A stretch of DNA of 28,502 nucleotides from Candidatus Saccharibacteria bacterium UBA7683 (GCA_002482925.1 DLGX01000066.1:1-28502), one strand, 5' to 3'. Positions 8,785-16,002 are shown, counted from the stretch's first letter. Notes: generated by a model not told the origin, from the letters alone. Numbers and translations: made by a program.

Positions 8785-8792
8785 CTCCTCCT
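8785..8792 (-). promoter_or_regulatory. Strong Shine-Dalgarno site of clpC
   Basis: AGGAGGAG on the minus strand lies 12 nt before the clpC ATG at 8772. The spacing is slightly long, but the match is among the best in the window. It contrasts with the many start codons here that have no such site. Confidence 0.7.
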
Positions 8793-8858
8793 AAGGGTAA
8801 GAAACGATACGTTGGTAAGTTTTTTACAGCAGTTGTATTATTTCTTAACACTACAAAC

Positions 8859-8887
8859 AGTATAATAATTTAGCACTCTTTGGTCAA
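8859..8887 (-). promoter_or_regulatory. clpC promoter (-35 TTGACC, -10 TATACT)
   Basis: On the minus strand TTGACC (plus 8882-8887) and TATACT (plus 8859-8864) are separated by exactly 17 nt, a near-consensus housekeeping-sigma promoter. The -35 box lies in the spacer and inner edge of the CIRCE palindrome, so a bound repressor would block RNA polymerase. The predicted leader is about 80 nt. Confidence 0.8.
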
Positions 8888-8896
8888 GAGTGCTAA
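8870..8896 (-). promoter_or_regulatory. CIRCE operator (HrcA binding site) of the clpC operon
   Basis: TTAGCACTC-N9-GAGTGCTAA is present without a mismatch to the classical CIRCE consensus. The palindrome extends further: 8868-8880 and 8886-8898 are perfect 13-bp inverted arms around a 5-nt centre. CIRCE is the operator of the heat-shock repressor HrcA, which normally controls groES-groEL and dnaK operons. Its location over the -35 box predicts repression of clpC, the metallopeptidase and probably radA and the PIN/TRAM gene, relieved on protein-folding stress. hrcA itself is not in the window. Confidence 0.93.
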
Positions 8897-8936
8897 ATAA
8901 CAAAGTTTCCTACCAAATCTAAAGTGCTTTTAAATC

Positions 8937-9251
8937 TTAGCCCTTGGTTTGATCTTCAACAAATTTGCCTGCTGCAGCACCAATTATTGAACCCAAAGCA
9001 AGCCAGCCAGCAATTGATGCCGCTTGAAGTGGACCTTCGTTGTATCGTGGATCAGCATCGAACGGAGCCGCAAACGGAGCTGTAATAAAATCGAGACTGG
9101 TATCTCCCAGCGGTGGGCCAACTTCTGCTGTAACTGCAGCTTTAGCGCCACCATCTGCTGTGCCAGCTTCAAGATTAGGCAAACCGCCAAACATTGAAGC
9201 GCCAGCCATCATTAGACCTAGTCCAGCACCAGCACTTTTTAATTTAACCAT
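8937..9251 (-). CDS. Small Ala/Gly-rich protein of unknown function
   Basis: A 104-aa protein with no family that I recognise. The first 25 residues look like a weak signal or anchor segment (VKLKSAGAGLGLMMAGAS), the middle is Ala/Gly/Pro-rich, and a second hydrophobic stretch (about 78-96, SIAGWLALGSIIGAAAG) ends in the polar tail KFVEDQTKG. It could be a small membrane protein with two membrane-contacting segments. The start is well supported: CGAGGTAAGTA places GAGGT about six nt before the ATG. A promoter candidate lies in the 76-nt gap after nusA. It precedes the CIRCE element, so it is a unit separate from clpC. No clear terminator follows it before the CIRCE palindrome. Confidence 0.65.
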   Translation of the reverse strand: MVKLKSAGAGLGLMMAGASMFGGLPNLEAGTADGGAKAAVTAEVGPPLGDTSLDFITAPFAAPFDADPRYNEGPLQAASIAGWLALGSIIGAAAGKFVEDQTKG

Positions 9252-9288
9252 TACTTACCTCGTTATCTTTAAAATTATCGTTATTAAT

Positions 9289-9316
9289 GCTATACCACTT
9301 GAGTATTAAATGGCAA
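9289..9316 (-). promoter_or_regulatory. Candidate promoter of the 104-aa gene
   Basis: On the minus strand TTGCCA (plus 9311-9316) and TATAGC (plus 9289-9294) are 16 nt apart, and TGG before the -10 gives an extended -10 (TGGTATAGC). Transcription would start near 9282, leaving a leader of about 30 nt that contains the GAGGT ribosome binding site. Confidence 0.4.
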
Positions 9317-9327
9317 GCATAAACAGT

Positions 9328-10530
9328 TTATTCTCCATGTTCTTCAATGGCGCCAAGTAGTCCCGCTTCAATATCGTCGCGTCGTTTTGGTTTAACCGGC
9401 TTTTTAGCAGGTGCTTCTTCTACAACGGGAGCTTTTTCAACAACTGGTTCAATAACTTCTGGTTTTGATTCAGGAGCTGGTGCAGGTGTACCAGATTCGA
9501 TATCTAGCTCGTATCCGCTTAGTTTGCTAGCAAGTCGTACGTTCTGTCCGCCTTTACCAATTGCAATTGAAAGCTGACTTTGATCTACAATAACTTTTGC
9601 GTGCTTCACATTTTTATTAAGTTCAACACGAATCACTTCGGTTGGGGAAAGTGCATTTTTAATATAAGTTTCAATGTCGTCCGAATAGGTAATGATATCA
9701 ATTTTTTCTTGATCGCCGATTTCGTTCATAACTGCCTGTACGCGTGTACCGTGACCACCAACAAACGTTCCTACTGGGTCAACACCGGGAACGGTTGAAG
9801 CAACTGCAAGCTTGGTTCGCATACCTGCTTGGCGGGCAATGCCTTTAATTTCTACGGCGCCGCTTTCCATTTCTGGAACTTCTTGACGGAAGAGGTATTC
9901 AATAAATTCTTCGTTAGCTCGTGAAAGTACAAGCTGAGGTCCGCGGTTACCGCGTTCAACATCTTTTAGAAATACTTTGATTCGTGAACCAACACCGTAA
10001 TATTCACCTTGAATCTGTTCGCTTGCAGGAAGAATTCCAGTAGCCTTACCAAGATCAACACGAACTAAGCGTGGTTCTACGCGTTGTACAGTACCAACAA
10101 TAACGGTACCGATTTTGTCTTCATATTCAGTCATAATTATTTCACGTTCAGATTCACGAAGGCGTTGTAAAATAACTTGCTTTGCGGTTTGTGCAGCAAC
10201 ACGGCCAAATGTAGTTGGATGTGCTTCTTCTGTTACAACGTCGCCAACAACTGCGCCTTTTTTAAACTTCTGCGCTTGTTCAACGGTAAGTTGCTGGGCA
10301 TCGTTTTCTACAGCGTCGTCTTCAACAACGTCGTAGCTTGTGATTGCTGTAACATCACCAGTGTTTGCATTAAGACGTACGCTTACGTTTTGTTCGCGTT
10401 CGCCAAAGTCTTTTCTAAATGCAGCGGCAAGTGCTTGTTCTACAGCATCATGCACGATATCTTCTGGAAGATTTTTTTCTTCAGCAAGTTGTTTGATTGC
10501 CATAACTAATTGTTTAATTTGTAATTCCAT
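9328..10530 (-). CDS. nusA: Transcription termination/antitermination factor NusA
   Basis: A 400-aa RNA-polymerase-binding factor that modulates pausing, intrinsic termination and antitermination. In order: the N-terminal polymerase-binding domain (about 1-115), an S1 domain (GTVIVGTVQRVEPRLVRVDLG onward), KH1 (with VPGVDPVGTFVGGHGTRV) and KH2 (SIAIGKGGQNVRLASKL), then a Pro/Glu/Lys-rich tail of about 60 residues in place of the acidic repeats of enterobacterial NusA. I chose the ATG at 10530 (MELQIKQLVMAIKQL). It fits the family's N-terminus and has GAAAGGAAAA upstream, whereas an in-frame start 20 codons earlier would put the ribosome site inside the protein. The usual rimP-nusA-infB order is not kept: the upstream gene is an unknown 166-aa protein and the downstream one a small Ala/Gly-rich protein. 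Confidence 0.94.
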   Translation of the reverse strand: MELQIKQLVMAIKQLAEEKNLPEDIVHDAVEQALAAAFRKDFGEREQNVSVRLNANTGDVTAITSYDVVEDDAVENDAQQLTVEQAQKFKKGAVVGDVVTEEAHPTTFGRVAAQTAKQVILQRLRESEREIIMTEYEDKIGTVIVGTVQRVEPRLVRVDLGKATGILPASEQIQGEYYGVGSRIKVFLKDVERGNRGPQLVLSRANEEFIEYLFRQEVPEMESGAVEIKGIARQAGMRTKLAVASTVPGVDPVGTFVGGHGTRVQAVMNEIGDQEKIDIITYSDDIETYIKNALSPTEVIRVELNKNVKHAKVIVDQSQLSIAIGKGGQNVRLASKLSGYELDIESGTPAPAPESKPEVIEPVVEKAPVVEEAPAKKPVKPKRRDDIEAGLLGAIEEHGE

Positions 10531-10574
10531 TTTATTTTCCTTTCTAAATTGTTCGAATAAGCTGGGATTTCTAT

Positions 10575-10600
10575 AAAAAATTCCGACCACATTGGCCGGA
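10575..10600 (-). terminator. Hairpin with U-tract just upstream of nusA
   Basis: On the minus strand TCCGGCCA-ATG-TGGTCGGA forms an 8-bp stem (one G-U pair) followed by TTTTTT. It lies after the stop codon of the 166-aa gene and before nusA, so it most simply ends transcription of that gene. A candidate nusA promoter lies just upstream of it, which would place the hairpin at the very start of the nusA leader. It could therefore also act as an attenuator. Confidence 0.6.
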
Positions 10601-10608
10601 CTAATTGT

Positions 10609-10637
10609 ATAGTATCACGTTGCGCTGTTTCATTCAA
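10609..10637 (-). promoter_or_regulatory. Candidate nusA promoter
   Basis: On the minus strand TTGAAT (plus 10632-10637) and TACTAT (plus 10609-10614) are separated by 17 nt. The -35 overlaps the stop codon of the upstream gene. Transcription would begin near 10602, immediately before the hairpin at 10575-10600. Confidence 0.4.
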
Positions 10638-11134
10638 TCACTGCATCTAAATGCTCTCTCAAGTCCGTGCGAGGTAATTGCGTAGGCTGCTTCTTGGCTT
10701 AGTGGGTCCAGAAGCTCACCGCTTGAATCAATTCCAGCAACCCCGAATGATCGAGAGTCTTCGCCAATTACTGCAACAAACCCCACAGCAGGACTGATTC
10801 CTTCGCGTATAGTTTTCCCTTTAAACCCTACCTCATGGATTTGAAACCCGTGGAGGTGATCGGCTTGAAACTGTGCGCGTACACCAACTACACCGTCTTC
10901 ACGTATAAAGGTAAAGTCAGCAGTTTTGGTATAGGTATTAACAGCCGAGTTCCTTTTACCTGGTAGATTATTTACAACTACCATTTGATCACTAAAAGGT
11001 ACTCTGTGTGAAACCACTCTGGTTGGATCATGCTCAAACACACCAGTAAGACAGTTGCGCACGCGCTTTAGCGAAGGACGGGCTAATTTTACTTGATAAA
11101 GTGGTGGCAAGTTGATGTTGCTACTCTGAGTCAT
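10634..11134 (-). CDS. Conserved-looking protein of unknown function, 166 aa
   Basis: I recognise no family. The 166-aa chain is predicted soluble, with no signal peptide or membrane segment. It is mixed in charge and appears beta-rich (for example DQMVVVNNL, TADFTFIREDGVVGVRAQF, GFVAVIGE, SFGVAGI), with several histidines (DHLHGFQIHEVG) and two cysteines. The start is the ATG at 11134. No Shine-Dalgarno sequence precedes it, but TATAAT ends six nt upstream, consistent with a leaderless mRNA. The next gene downstream is nusA, separated by a terminator-like hairpin, so it is probably a single-gene unit. It is divergent from the M1 aminopeptidase. Codon use and base composition look like those of its neighbours. 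Confidence 0.65.
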   Translation of the reverse strand: MTQSSNINLPPLYQVKLARPSLKRVRNCLTGVFEHDPTRVVSHRVPFSDQMVVVNNLPGKRNSAVNTYTKTADFTFIREDGVVGVRAQFQADHLHGFQIHEVGFKGKTIREGISPAVGFVAVIGEDSRSFGVAGIDSSGELLDPLSQEAAYAITSHGLERAFRCSD

Positions 11135-11140
11135 TACATT

Positions 11141-11170
11141 ATTATATCATATATCAATATACTAAGTCAA
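11141..11170 (-). promoter_or_regulatory. Leaderless-type promoter of the 166-aa gene
   Basis: On the minus strand TTGACT (plus 11165-11170), an 18-nt spacer and a perfect TATAAT (plus 11141-11146) are followed after six nt by the ATG at 11134. The expected transcription start coincides with the start codon. Confidence 0.65.
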
Positions 11171-11175
11171 TAGCT

Positions 11176-11181
11176 TATACT
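11176..11181 (+). promoter_or_regulatory. Leaderless-type -10 box of the M1 aminopeptidase gene
   Basis: TATACT ends seven nt before the ATG at 11189. No ribosome binding site is present (the intervening bases are GGTTTGT), and the -35 region is poor. Only 54 nt separate this gene from the divergent 166-aa gene, so the two promoters overlap back to back. Confidence 0.5.
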
Positions 11182-11188
11182 GGTTTGT

Positions 11189-13720
11189 ATGATTACAAAA
11201 CTACACGACATATTCCAACCCACCTCATATAAACTACTGCTTGATATCGATAGCGAAGCTGCTACCTTCACGGGTAGCGTTCATATAACTGGCGAACTCC
11301 AGCAGAGCTCTGAAACTATTTCACTGCATTCAAAAGATCTTACAATTATACGAACCACCGTAAACAACACTGCCTCAATATTTACTGAAGAAGAATTCGA
11401 CACACTTACTCTAACTACGAACGAAAAACTAGAAGCTGGAAACGTAGAAGTTCTGGTAGAGTTTAAAGGAAAAATAACCGATGCTATGCACGGTGTATAT
11501 CCGTGTTACTTTGACCACGAAGGTAAAAAGAAGAAACTAATCGCAACACAATTCGAAAGTCACCACGCTCGGGAAGTATTTCCATGTATTGACGAACCAG
11601 CAGCTAAAGCTACGTTTGACCTAGAACTAGTAACACCGGCTGGTGAAACAGTGCTTGCCAACACGCCTGTTAAAACACAGACCGAAGAATCTGGCCGTTT
11701 AATTACAACCTTTGAAACTACGCCAAAAATGAGCACCTACTTACTAGCTTTTGTTTTTGGTGAAATGGTTGTAAAAGAATCTAAGACAAAAGATGGAGTT
11801 ATTGTTCGAAGCTGGGCAAGCGCAGCTCAAAACCCTAGTTGGTTAGATTATTCCGTAAAAGAAACCGTTGATTTAATTGAATTTTATAACGATTACTTCG
11901 GTATCCCATACCCACTTGAAAAATGTGATCAAGTGGCACTTCCTGATTTTGAATCTGGCGCCATGGAAAACTGGGGACTTATAACCTACCGAGAAACTGT
12001 GCTTCTTTCTGACCCTAAAAATGTCTCACTTAGCACCCAGCAGCTTGTTTCACTCGTTGTAGCACACGAACTTTCGCATCAATGGTTTGGCAACCTCGTT
12101 ACTATGCAGTGGTGGGACGATCTTTGGTTAAATGAAAGCTTCGCCAACATGACCGAGTATCTTTCTGTAGATAGACTTCACCCTGAATGGAACATTTGGG
12201 AAGAATTTGTAGCCCAAGATGCACTTTCTGCTACTAATAGAGACGTCTATTCGGATGTACAGTCAGTAAGAGTAGCCGTTAACGACCCGGCAGAAATTAG
12301 CACGTTATTTGACCCTTCAATTGTCTATGCTAAGGGCGGAAAGTTACTAAAAATGCTTCACGATCTTCTCGGTGATGACGTATGGCGTGCAGGTTTAAAA
12401 GATTACTTCACGGTTAACGCCTACAAAAACACCACTCGCGACGATTTGTGGACCGCGCTTAGCAAACACACCGAACTAGATATAGCAAAACTTATGAATC
12501 AATGGATCGAACACCCCGGCCAACCGCTGGTGTCAGTCGACCAAAACGAAAATACTCTAGGAATAAGTCAAGAACGGTTGCTGCTAGATGGTAAAACCGA
12601 TAAAACACTGTGGCAGATACCACTACTTGGCGCACAATTACCCGAGACCTTCAGTACTGCTACTGAAAAAATTGCTTTAGATTCAAACGAATGGACGAGA
12701 CTGAATAGCACAGGGGTTGGGCATTACATTGTAAACTACAAGAATAGCGACCATAAACTATGGTTAGCAAAGCAACTTTCAGAAAACACAATCGAACCTA
12801 CATGGAAGATCTCACGACTTAACGAGCTGATTATGCTCGCAAAACACGGTGATACAGATTTAAGTGAAGCACTTGAAACTATTCAATCAAGCCAAGACGA
12901 ACCACGTGCAATGGTATGGTCGCTGATTGCAGGAATCTTGGGCAACGCCCGCATGCTAACCGAAGGTAACGAAGAAGCAGAAGATGCACTTAAAAAACTT
13001 ACTGCCGATCTAGCAGGCAAAAACTTTCAGACTCTGGGTTGGGATTACCACCCAAATGAAGACAGTAACAGCACTCATCTTCGTACGATCACACTTGGCT
13101 TAATGAGCTCTAGTGAAACTAAAGAAGTTATTAACCACGCACTTAAAATGTATCGAGAAACTACAGAATCAGAACGGCTACCTGCTGAAAGTAGAACAAT
13201 GATTTTAAGCGTTGCCGCTAAATTTGGAACTGAACAAGAATTTGAAGAACTCCTAGCCAAGTACAAGTCTGCCAAAACTGCAGATTATAAAGTCGATCTG
13301 TGCTCAGCTCTAACATCTACAAAAGACCCTCAGCGCATTGCTGGTTTACTTAAAATGATGCTTGATACATCTACTGTACGAAGCCAAGATCTACGCCATT
13401 GGTTTGTGTATCTTCTTCGCAACTGTCACGGCAGAATGCTTACGTGGGAGTGGCTTGTACGGAACTGGCCATGGATTTTAGAACACTTTGGCGGAAGCAA
13501 AAGCTATGATGATTTTGCCAGGTACAGTGCGAGCTTCTTCAGTACCGACGAAATGTTAGAAAAGTACAAAGAGTTCTTTAATGACAAGCTAGACGATCCT
13601 GCATTAAAACGTGCAATTTTAATAGGCACCGAAGAAATTACCGCACGTGCAGCTTGGAGAAAACGTGATGAACAAAAAGTAGCAGACTGGCTTACGAAAT
13701 ATTCGGCAAAAAGTTCGTAA
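11189..13720 (+). CDS. M1-family zinc aminopeptidase (PepN/tricorn-interacting-factor type)
   Basis: An 843-aa metallo-aminopeptidase that removes N-terminal residues from peptides, probably in the cytoplasm since there is no signal peptide. The substrate-binding GAMEN motif is at 257-261. The zinc site is H293-E294-L-S-H297 with E316 as third ligand (HExxH-x18-E), and a catalytic Tyr follows in IVYAKGG. The C-terminal half is a long helical region of the ERAP1-C type rather than the arrangement of E. coli PepN. In a reduced genome with few amino-acid pathways such an enzyme would serve peptide recycling or use of imported peptides (inference). It begins at a leaderless-type promoter, and its 3' end overlaps the convergent yraN gene by 29 nt. 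Confidence 0.93.
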   Translation: MITKLHDIFQPTSYKLLLDIDSEAATFTGSVHITGELQQSSETISLHSKDLTIIRTTVNNTASIFTEEEFDTLTLTTNEKLEAGNVEVLVEFKGKITDAMHGVYPCYFDHEGKKKKLIATQFESHHAREVFPCIDEPAAKATFDLELVTPAGETVLANTPVKTQTEESGRLITTFETTPKMSTYLLAFVFGEMVVKESKTKDGVIVRSWASAAQNPSWLDYSVKETVDLIEFYNDYFGIPYPLEKCDQVALPDFESGAMENWGLITYRETVLLSDPKNVSLSTQQLVSLVVAHELSHQWFGNLVTMQWWDDLWLNESFANMTEYLSVDRLHPEWNIWEEFVAQDALSATNRDVYSDVQSVRVAVNDPAEISTLFDPSIVYAKGGKLLKMLHDLLGDDVWRAGLKDYFTVNAYKNTTRDDLWTALSKHTELDIAKLMNQWIEHPGQPLVSVDQNENTLGISQERLLLDGKTDKTLWQIPLLGAQLPETFSTATEKIALDSNEWTRLNSTGVGHYIVNYKNSDHKLWLAKQLSENTIEPTWKISRLNELIMLAKHGDTDLSEALETIQSSQDEPRAMVWSLIAGILGNARMLTEGNEEAEDALKKLTADLAGKNFQTLGWDYHPNEDSNSTHLRTITLGLMSSSETKEVINHALKMYRETTESERLPAESRTMILSVAAKFGTEQEFEELLAKYKSAKTADYKVDLCSALTSTKDPQRIAGLLKMMLDTSTVRSQDLRHWFVYLLRNCHGRMLTWEWLVRNWPWILEHFGGSKSYDDFARYSASFFSTDEMLEKYKEFFNDKLDDPALKRAILIGTEEITARAAWRKRDEQKVADWLTKYSAKSS

Positions 13721-14033
13721 CCTCAAAATCTTTGCCTGAAACTTCAATAGCGCTGAGTTCGTAATCTCCTGAATAGTCATGAGCCTCAACCCAGCACTGT
13801 GCTGCAAAATTCATTTGCTGTAGCTTTTTTGGAGTTATATATTCGAGCCCGGAGCCCTGCTGGTCTGTACTTCGATATTTTACTTCTACAAAATATACCA
13901 CCAGGTTCTTCTGGGCGACAATATCAACTTCACAAACCCGGGTTCGCCAATTGCGTTCAATAATTTTATACTTTTGCTGTTTTAAATATTCTGCCGCTGA
14001 TTCTTCTGCCTGATTTCCAATTGAAACACTCAT
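13692..14033 (-). CDS. YraN/UPF0102 family endonuclease-like protein
   Basis: A 113-aa protein of the UPF0102 family, which has a PD-(D/E)xK nuclease-like fold. The expected core is visible: an N-terminal helix with GNQAEESAAEYLKQQKYKI, RTRVCEVDIVAQ (E-x-D) and FVEVKYR (E-x-K), then a helix near PKKLQQMN. The cellular role of the family is not settled; a DNA-repair or recombination role has been suggested from its fold. Its ATG overlaps the rnhB stop as ATGA, a sign of translational coupling; rnhB-yraN adjacency is common in bacteria. Its last 29 nt overlap the end of the aminopeptidase gene on the other strand. Confidence 0.88.
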   Translation of the reverse strand: MSVSIGNQAEESAAEYLKQQKYKIIERNWRTRVCEVDIVAQKNLVVYFVEVKYRSTDQQGSGLEYITPKKLQQMNFAAQCWVEAHDYSGDYELSAIEVSGKDFEVTNFLPNIS

Positions 14034-14593
14034 GCACTTAAGAACTTCTGTATGGGTTTATAATTTATGCGGTGAATCGGTAATACACCATGATCAGCAA
14101 GTGCCTGAATGTGTAGTTTAGTTCCATACCCAACATGCTTCTCAAAACCATATAGCGGGTATTTAAGTGCAATTTGAGTCATGTAGGCATCTCTGGCCAC
14201 TTTAGCAATTATAGAAGCTGCCGAGACAGCAGCAACCGTGCCATCAGCCTTAATAACCGCTTCTGTGCGGTGCATATGTTCGAGGTAGTTATAATTACCA
14301 TCAATAATAATCTGATGATTTAACAGCTCGATTTCATCAACGGCACGTTGCATAGCTAGCCGAACCGATTCAGTCAAACCTATAGTATTAATTTCACGCG
14401 GCCAGACCCAGCCAATTCCTATAGCCGTGGTAGCTTTTCTAATTTCACCGACTAGCTGTAAACGTTTTTTAGCAGAAAGTTTTTTTGAATCATTTAGTCC
14501 GTTAATAGCGTGCCCATCTATTAACCCAACAGCCGCGGCTACCAATGGCCCCGCCCAACATCCTCTTCCAACTTCGTCTATTCCAATAATCAT
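14030..14593 (-). CDS. rnhB: Ribonuclease HII
   Basis: A 187-aa cytoplasmic nuclease that cleaves the RNA strand of RNA-DNA hybrids and starts removal of misincorporated ribonucleotides. The N-terminal GIDEVGRGCWAGPL carries D6 and E7 and the GRG motif. IIIDGNYN supplies D98, and the KADGTVAAVSAASIIAKVARD block supplies D117 (and D135), completing the acidic active site. Length is slightly short but complete. The start ATG at 14593 has no ribosome binding site. TATAAT ends nine nt upstream, so the transcript has at most a few leader bases. It forms an operon with yraN (ATGA overlap). Confidence 0.94.
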   Translation of the reverse strand: MIIGIDEVGRGCWAGPLVAAAVGLIDGHAINGLNDSKKLSAKKRLQLVGEIRKATTAIGIGWVWPREINTIGLTESVRLAMQRAVDEIELLNHQIIIDGNYNYLEHMHRTEAVIKADGTVAAVSAASIIAKVARDAYMTQIALKYPLYGFEKHVGYGTKLHIQALADHGVLPIHRINYKPIQKFLSA

Positions 14594-14602
14594 CTGCGCT
14601 TT

Positions 14603-14608
14603 ATTATA
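14603..14608 (-). promoter_or_regulatory. Near-leaderless -10 box of rnhB
   Basis: On the minus strand TATAAT ends nine nt before the rnhB ATG, predicting a 5' leader of about 0-3 nt. No Shine-Dalgarno sequence is possible in that space, and no good -35 is seen. Confidence 0.45.
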
Positions 14609-14663
14609 TACGTTTAGCTAAGCAAATAGTGCAGCAAAGCATAAAAGCTACGATGTAACTTTG

Positions 14664-14692
14664 TTGACATTTAGTCGTATTTTCTTTAATAT
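14664..14692 (+). promoter_or_regulatory. Leaderless-type promoter of the 220-aa membrane-protein gene
   Basis: A perfect TTGACA -35 (14664-14669) is followed after 17 nt by TAATAT (14687-14692), overlapping a TATATT (14690-14695). Transcription would start at about 14699-14702, at or between the two in-frame ATGs (14696 and 14702). No ribosome binding site precedes either ATG. Confidence 0.55.
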
Positions 14693-14695
14693 ATT

Positions 14696-15358
14696 ATGAA
14701 TATGACATCAAATGAATCAGGACCACGACCGACACCACGACGAACACCAGGTCGTGACGAAGCGAGAATAACGCCAAGACCCACTGCTGAAAGCATTGCA
14801 GCAGATGTTGCTGCTTCTGCGTCGATGCCTGTCCTAGAATCGGAAGAGACAGGACCTGGCACTAGCCGGTGGAGTGAATATACACAAGGTCATGTCCCTG
14901 GGTCGCATCCGCATAACAGAGCCAGATCTGCTGATGCAAGAATTAAAGCGTCCAATTCAGCGGATGTTGCAAGAAATGTCTTCGTTGGAGTACTTGCACT
15001 CGGTCTTGCTTTCGGAGCCGGATTTCTTACAAGGTTATCTACTGAAGGTGGTAGCAGTACGTCTAACGACCCGACAGCAGTGACTGAAGAACAAGAAATT
15101 GATGGCTGGAAAACTCTATGTAGTGGAACCAAAATTGTTGAAGTAGTTGACGGAAGCACATATTCAAGCCTAACTGCTCAGATTACAGCAATTACTCCAC
15201 AAGAAGGTCAGCCTGTGTTACCCGCGGCAGTTGCCGAAGAAATGAATGCAGACAGAAATGGCGACGAAGTTAACGAAATTTATGCTGGAGAAGCAAAAGA
15301 AATCTACACAAATTGCACCACAAACTTTGATCAACCACCGACTACAACAACCGGTTAA
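14696..15358 (+). CDS. Single-pass membrane protein of unknown function, 220 aa
   Basis: I recognise no family. The first 93 residues are polar, Pro/Arg/Thr/Ser-rich and probably disordered (PRPTPRRTPGRDEAR). One hydrophobic helix follows at about 94-113 (VFVGVLALGLAFGAGFLTRL), then an outer Thr/Ser/Glu-rich region of about 105 residues with two cysteines that could pair. The likely topology is N-terminus inside, C-terminus outside. In the outer part, GTKIVEVVDGSTYSSL recalls repeat-type envelope domains, but I would not name one. The true start may be the second ATG at 14702 (M3), because the promoter predicts transcription starting around it. The gene ends at a strong bidirectional terminator shared with rplS. 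Confidence 0.65.
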   Translation: MNMTSNESGPRPTPRRTPGRDEARITPRPTAESIAADVAASASMPVLESEETGPGTSRWSEYTQGHVPGSHPHNRARSADARIKASNSADVARNVFVGVLALGLAFGAGFLTRLSTEGGSSTSNDPTAVTEEQEIDGWKTLCSGTKIVEVVDGSTYSSLTAQITAITPQEGQPVLPAAVAEEMNADRNGDEVNEIYAGEAKEIYTNCTTNFDQPPTTTTG

Positions 15359-15384
15359 GTATTTAATTTTCTGTCCAACAAAAT

Positions 15385-15416
15385 AAAAAAGCCATCATTC
15401 AAACGATGGCTTTTTT
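15385..15416. terminator. Bidirectional intrinsic terminator between the 220-aa gene and rplS
   Basis: AAAAAAGCCATC (15385-15396), an 8-nt loop and GATGGCTTTTTT (15405-15416) form a perfect 12-bp inverted repeat, flanked by A-tract and T-tract. It works as a hairpin plus U-run on both strands and sits between the two convergent stop codons. Confidence 0.9.
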
Positions 15417-15433
15417 ATTAGAAGCGACTAAAT

Positions 15434-15955
15434 TTATTCGCTTTTAGCTCTATCACCAAGTTTTTCAGCAATCTCTGCTTCTTTCTTAGCTTCTTCTTCG
15501 GCTTTTTTAGCAGCCTCGGCTTCGTGTTCAGCCTTTTGTTCTTCGTGAATTCGTTCAAGCTCAGCTTCAGCTTCAGGGTCAGTGACATCATTTACTGCAG
15601 TCTTATCAAAATCAACCGCTGCAAGACGAGCACTTTTACCGCTTCGAGCGCGCATGTAGCTGAGGTACTTGCGTCGGACCTTACTTCGTTTAGTAATTTC
15701 AACTTTTTCAACGAGTGGGCTATGAAGTAGAAAGCTTTTTTCTACGCCAACACCGCTTGCGATTCGACGAACAGTAATAGTACTGGTCATACTGTCTTTA
15801 CGATCAGTTCGAATAACCAGACCTTCAAAAATCTGAATACGTTCTTTGCTGCCTTCTTTAATTCTTTGGTGTACTTTAACAGTATCACCGCTGCGGACAT
15901 CCACAACTTGTTTTTTCAAAAACTTAGATTCAACTTGCCTAATTAGTGCGTGCAT
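15434..15955 (-). CDS. rplS: 50S ribosomal protein L19 with C-terminal charged extension
   Basis: The first ~110 residues are L19: the conserved VRSGDTVKVHQRIKEG, the RIQIFEGLVIRTD block, VEKSFLLHSPLVEKVEI and VRRKYLSYMRARSGKSARL. L19 sits at the 30S-50S interface of the ribosome. The protein is 173 aa, against about 115 in most bacteria. The extra ~60 residues are Glu/Ala/Lys-rich (EAEAAKKAEEEAKKEAEIAEKLG) and predicted to form a single charged helix. The gene is alone here, without the usual rpsP-rimM-trmD partners. An extended -10 promoter at about 16003-16011 gives a leader of roughly 40 nt. No strong Shine-Dalgarno sequence stands at the ideal distance; AAGGTAGAGTGG ends about seven nt before the ATG and may serve. 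Confidence 0.94.
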   Translation of the reverse strand: MHALIRQVESKFLKKQVVDVRSGDTVKVHQRIKEGSKERIQIFEGLVIRTDRKDSMTSTITVRRIASGVGVEKSFLLHSPLVEKVEITKRSKVRRKYLSYMRARSGKSARLAAVDFDKTAVNDVTDPEAEAELERIHEEQKAEHEAEAAKKAEEEAKKEAEIAEKLGDRAKSE

Positions 15956-16002
15956 AACTAAACCACTCTACCTTATTATTACGTTTTTTGCAATTGATAG
16001 AA

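Noticed and set aside
10531..10590. A 20-codon N-terminal extension of NusA starting at 10590.
   Set aside because: It would read through the U-tract of the hairpin and the Shine-Dalgarno site; the family N-terminus starts at the ATG at 10530.
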